Assembly (NCBI GenBank): GCA_015222355.1
Contig: JADFVC010000189.1
Span: forward strand, 1 to 5,994
Reading direction: 5' to 3'
Length of the DNA stretch: 5,994 nt
Source: Chloroflexota bacterium
GTDB taxonomy: Bacteria > Desulfobacterota > Desulfuromonadia > Desulfuromonadales > Geopsychrobacteraceae
Numbering within the stretch: the stretch's first letter is position 1; the number at the start of each line of letters is the position of its first letter. The notes beneath the pieces are model-generated. The model made no database searches. It saw only the letters and a list, made by a program, of their open reading frames with translations, and was not told where the DNA came from. Shown here piece after piece: positions 5,277 through 5,994 of the stretch. The translations under genes and the position numbers were made by a program.

Positions 5277-5994
5277 TCAGTCGGTCGGCTCTTTTTTCTT
5301 TTCCGGCTCTTCTTTGAAAATTGTGCCGATATCTTTGACCAGTTTTTCCGGCAGGCCGAGAGTTCTTTTGAAAATGCCGAAAACCGTTTTAGAAACTGAA
5401 CTGATGGGAACCGCGGTGACTTTTGGCTCTTCGCCGTTCCCTTCGATCTTGAAGTGAGCTGTGAGCAGGGCCTTGTCCTCCCCGGCCAGAACCCAGCCGG
5501 CAATCGGGATCGCAGTGATCACCTTGTCAACTGTGCGTAATGGCATGACCCCCAGATTGAAATTAAGACTGTTATCGATCAGACCTTTGCTGCCGACCAG
5601 CGACATATTCATTGCTTCGCTGGTGATGAACAGATCTTCTGTCTCGGCGCGCCCGTCGGCAATCCTGAAGCTTCCCTCCATCAGGGTAAAGGGCATGCCC
5701 TCTTTGTCCATATCGGGCAGTTTCCCGGCAAAGATCTGGGAGACATTCAGGATAGAAAATACTCTGGCCAGACCCCGGAATTTTCGCAATGTTCCATCAG
5801 TGACTTGCAGATGGATAGCACCGACGGCGTTATCCCAGAATTTGTTCTCAGCAAGGCTGCCTTCAAGGTAGAAACTCCCCCGCAGACTGCCGTTAATCAG
5901 CCCACGTTCCTTGAAGAGATCCTGGTGTAGAACCGAAGCGTTGATATTTTCCGCGTGACCGGAGACTTTCAGTAGCCCGCCTTTTTGATTTCGA
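5277..5994 (-). CDS. AsmA-like C-terminal domain protein, 3' part (5' end outside window)
   Basis: The frame is open to the window edge (first full codon at 5993), so about 238 residues of the C-terminus are visible. The segment VTDGTLRKFRGLARVFSILNVSQIF, then GKLPDMDKEGMPFTLMEGSFRIADGRAETEDL and GVMPLRTVDKVITAIPIAGWVLAG, matches the C-terminal region of AsmA-like/YhdP-type proteins. These are large envelope proteins with an N-terminal membrane anchor and long beta-groove repeats, linked in other bacteria to phospholipid transport or outer-membrane integrity. Repeated GSxxxxGSL and GxLxxxG turns upstream fit the beta repeats. The tail is basic and charged (EEPEKKKEPTD). A TTG inside the frame at 5789 is not the start because conserved coding sequence continues upstream. 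It converges on ubiE with the MITE between them; no clear terminator is seen. Confidence 0.82.
   Translation of the reverse strand, partial: RNQKGGLLKVSGHAENINASVLHQDLFKERGLINGSLRGSFYLEGSLAENKFWDNAVGAIHLQVTDGTLRKFRGLARVFSILNVSQIFAGKLPDMDKEGMPFTLMEGSFRIADGRAETEDLFITSEAMNMSLVGSKGLIDNSLNFNLGVMPLRTVDKVITAIPIAGWVLAGEDKALLTAHFKIEGNGEEPKVTAVPISSVSKTVFGIFKRTLGLPEKLVKDIGTIFKEEPEKKKEPTD

Noticed and set aside
5066..5503. 145-codon minus-strand frame across the MITE into the AsmA-like gene
   Set aside because: Its 5' half is a shifted frame of the AsmA-like coding sequence and its 3' half translates the repeat element, so it is an artefact.

Overview
The window is chromosomal DNA, most likely from a deltaproteobacterium of the Desulfuromonas/Pelobacter/Geobacter type. 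This is inferred from gene content: a CheX protein with N-terminal MshEN-like repeats, a UbiE/MenG quinone methylase, a DUF1573 protein, an AsmA-like protein and a moderate base composition. No marker gene fixes the species. Eight protein genes (two cut by the window edges) and one tRNA-Arg(CCG) are supported. Several stretches of mobile-element debris lie between them.

Layout. From 1 to 578 (+) is the 3' part of a DUF1573 protein with the SCGCT motif. From 579 to 785 is a gene-poor gap with a possible decayed IS91-type transposase fragment. From 2224 down to 786 (-) is a likely operon: a single-domain CheY-like response regulator, a CheX-type phosphatase carrying four MshEN-like half-motifs, and a 55-residue glycine-zipper membrane protein that is easy to miss. 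From 3191 down to 2337 (-) is an exported metallo-beta-lactamase-fold protein that lacks half of the usual metal ligands. A good sigma-70 promoter at 3198-3226 drives tRNA-Arg (3239-3315), which ends in a strong intrinsic terminator.

The 3357-3777 gap after the tRNA holds no convincing gene. It has a tandem 11-bp repeat, IS21-end-like repeats and one end of a repeat found again at 5206-5249. Then come a MutT-type Nudix hydrolase (4194-3778, -) and, divergently, ubiE (4384-5100, +). A 150-bp MITE-like element with terminal inverted repeats, a long internal hairpin and a 7-bp target duplication sits exactly on the ubiE stop codon. The window ends inside an AsmA-like gene (5994-5277, -).

How the genes work together. 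The CheY-like regulator and the CheX protein are a plausible partner pair: a phosphorylated receiver and its phosphatase. The MshEN-like repeats suggest a second input, possibly cyclic di-GMP. UbiE methylates menaquinone or ubiquinone precursors, and MutT is housekeeping nucleotide sanitation. The AsmA-like and DUF1573 proteins are probably envelope proteins. The most interesting observations are the MshEN-CheX fusion, the MITE with its target duplication, and the metallo-beta-lactamase-fold protein without its Zn2 ligands. I did not find a clear new defence or mobile system.
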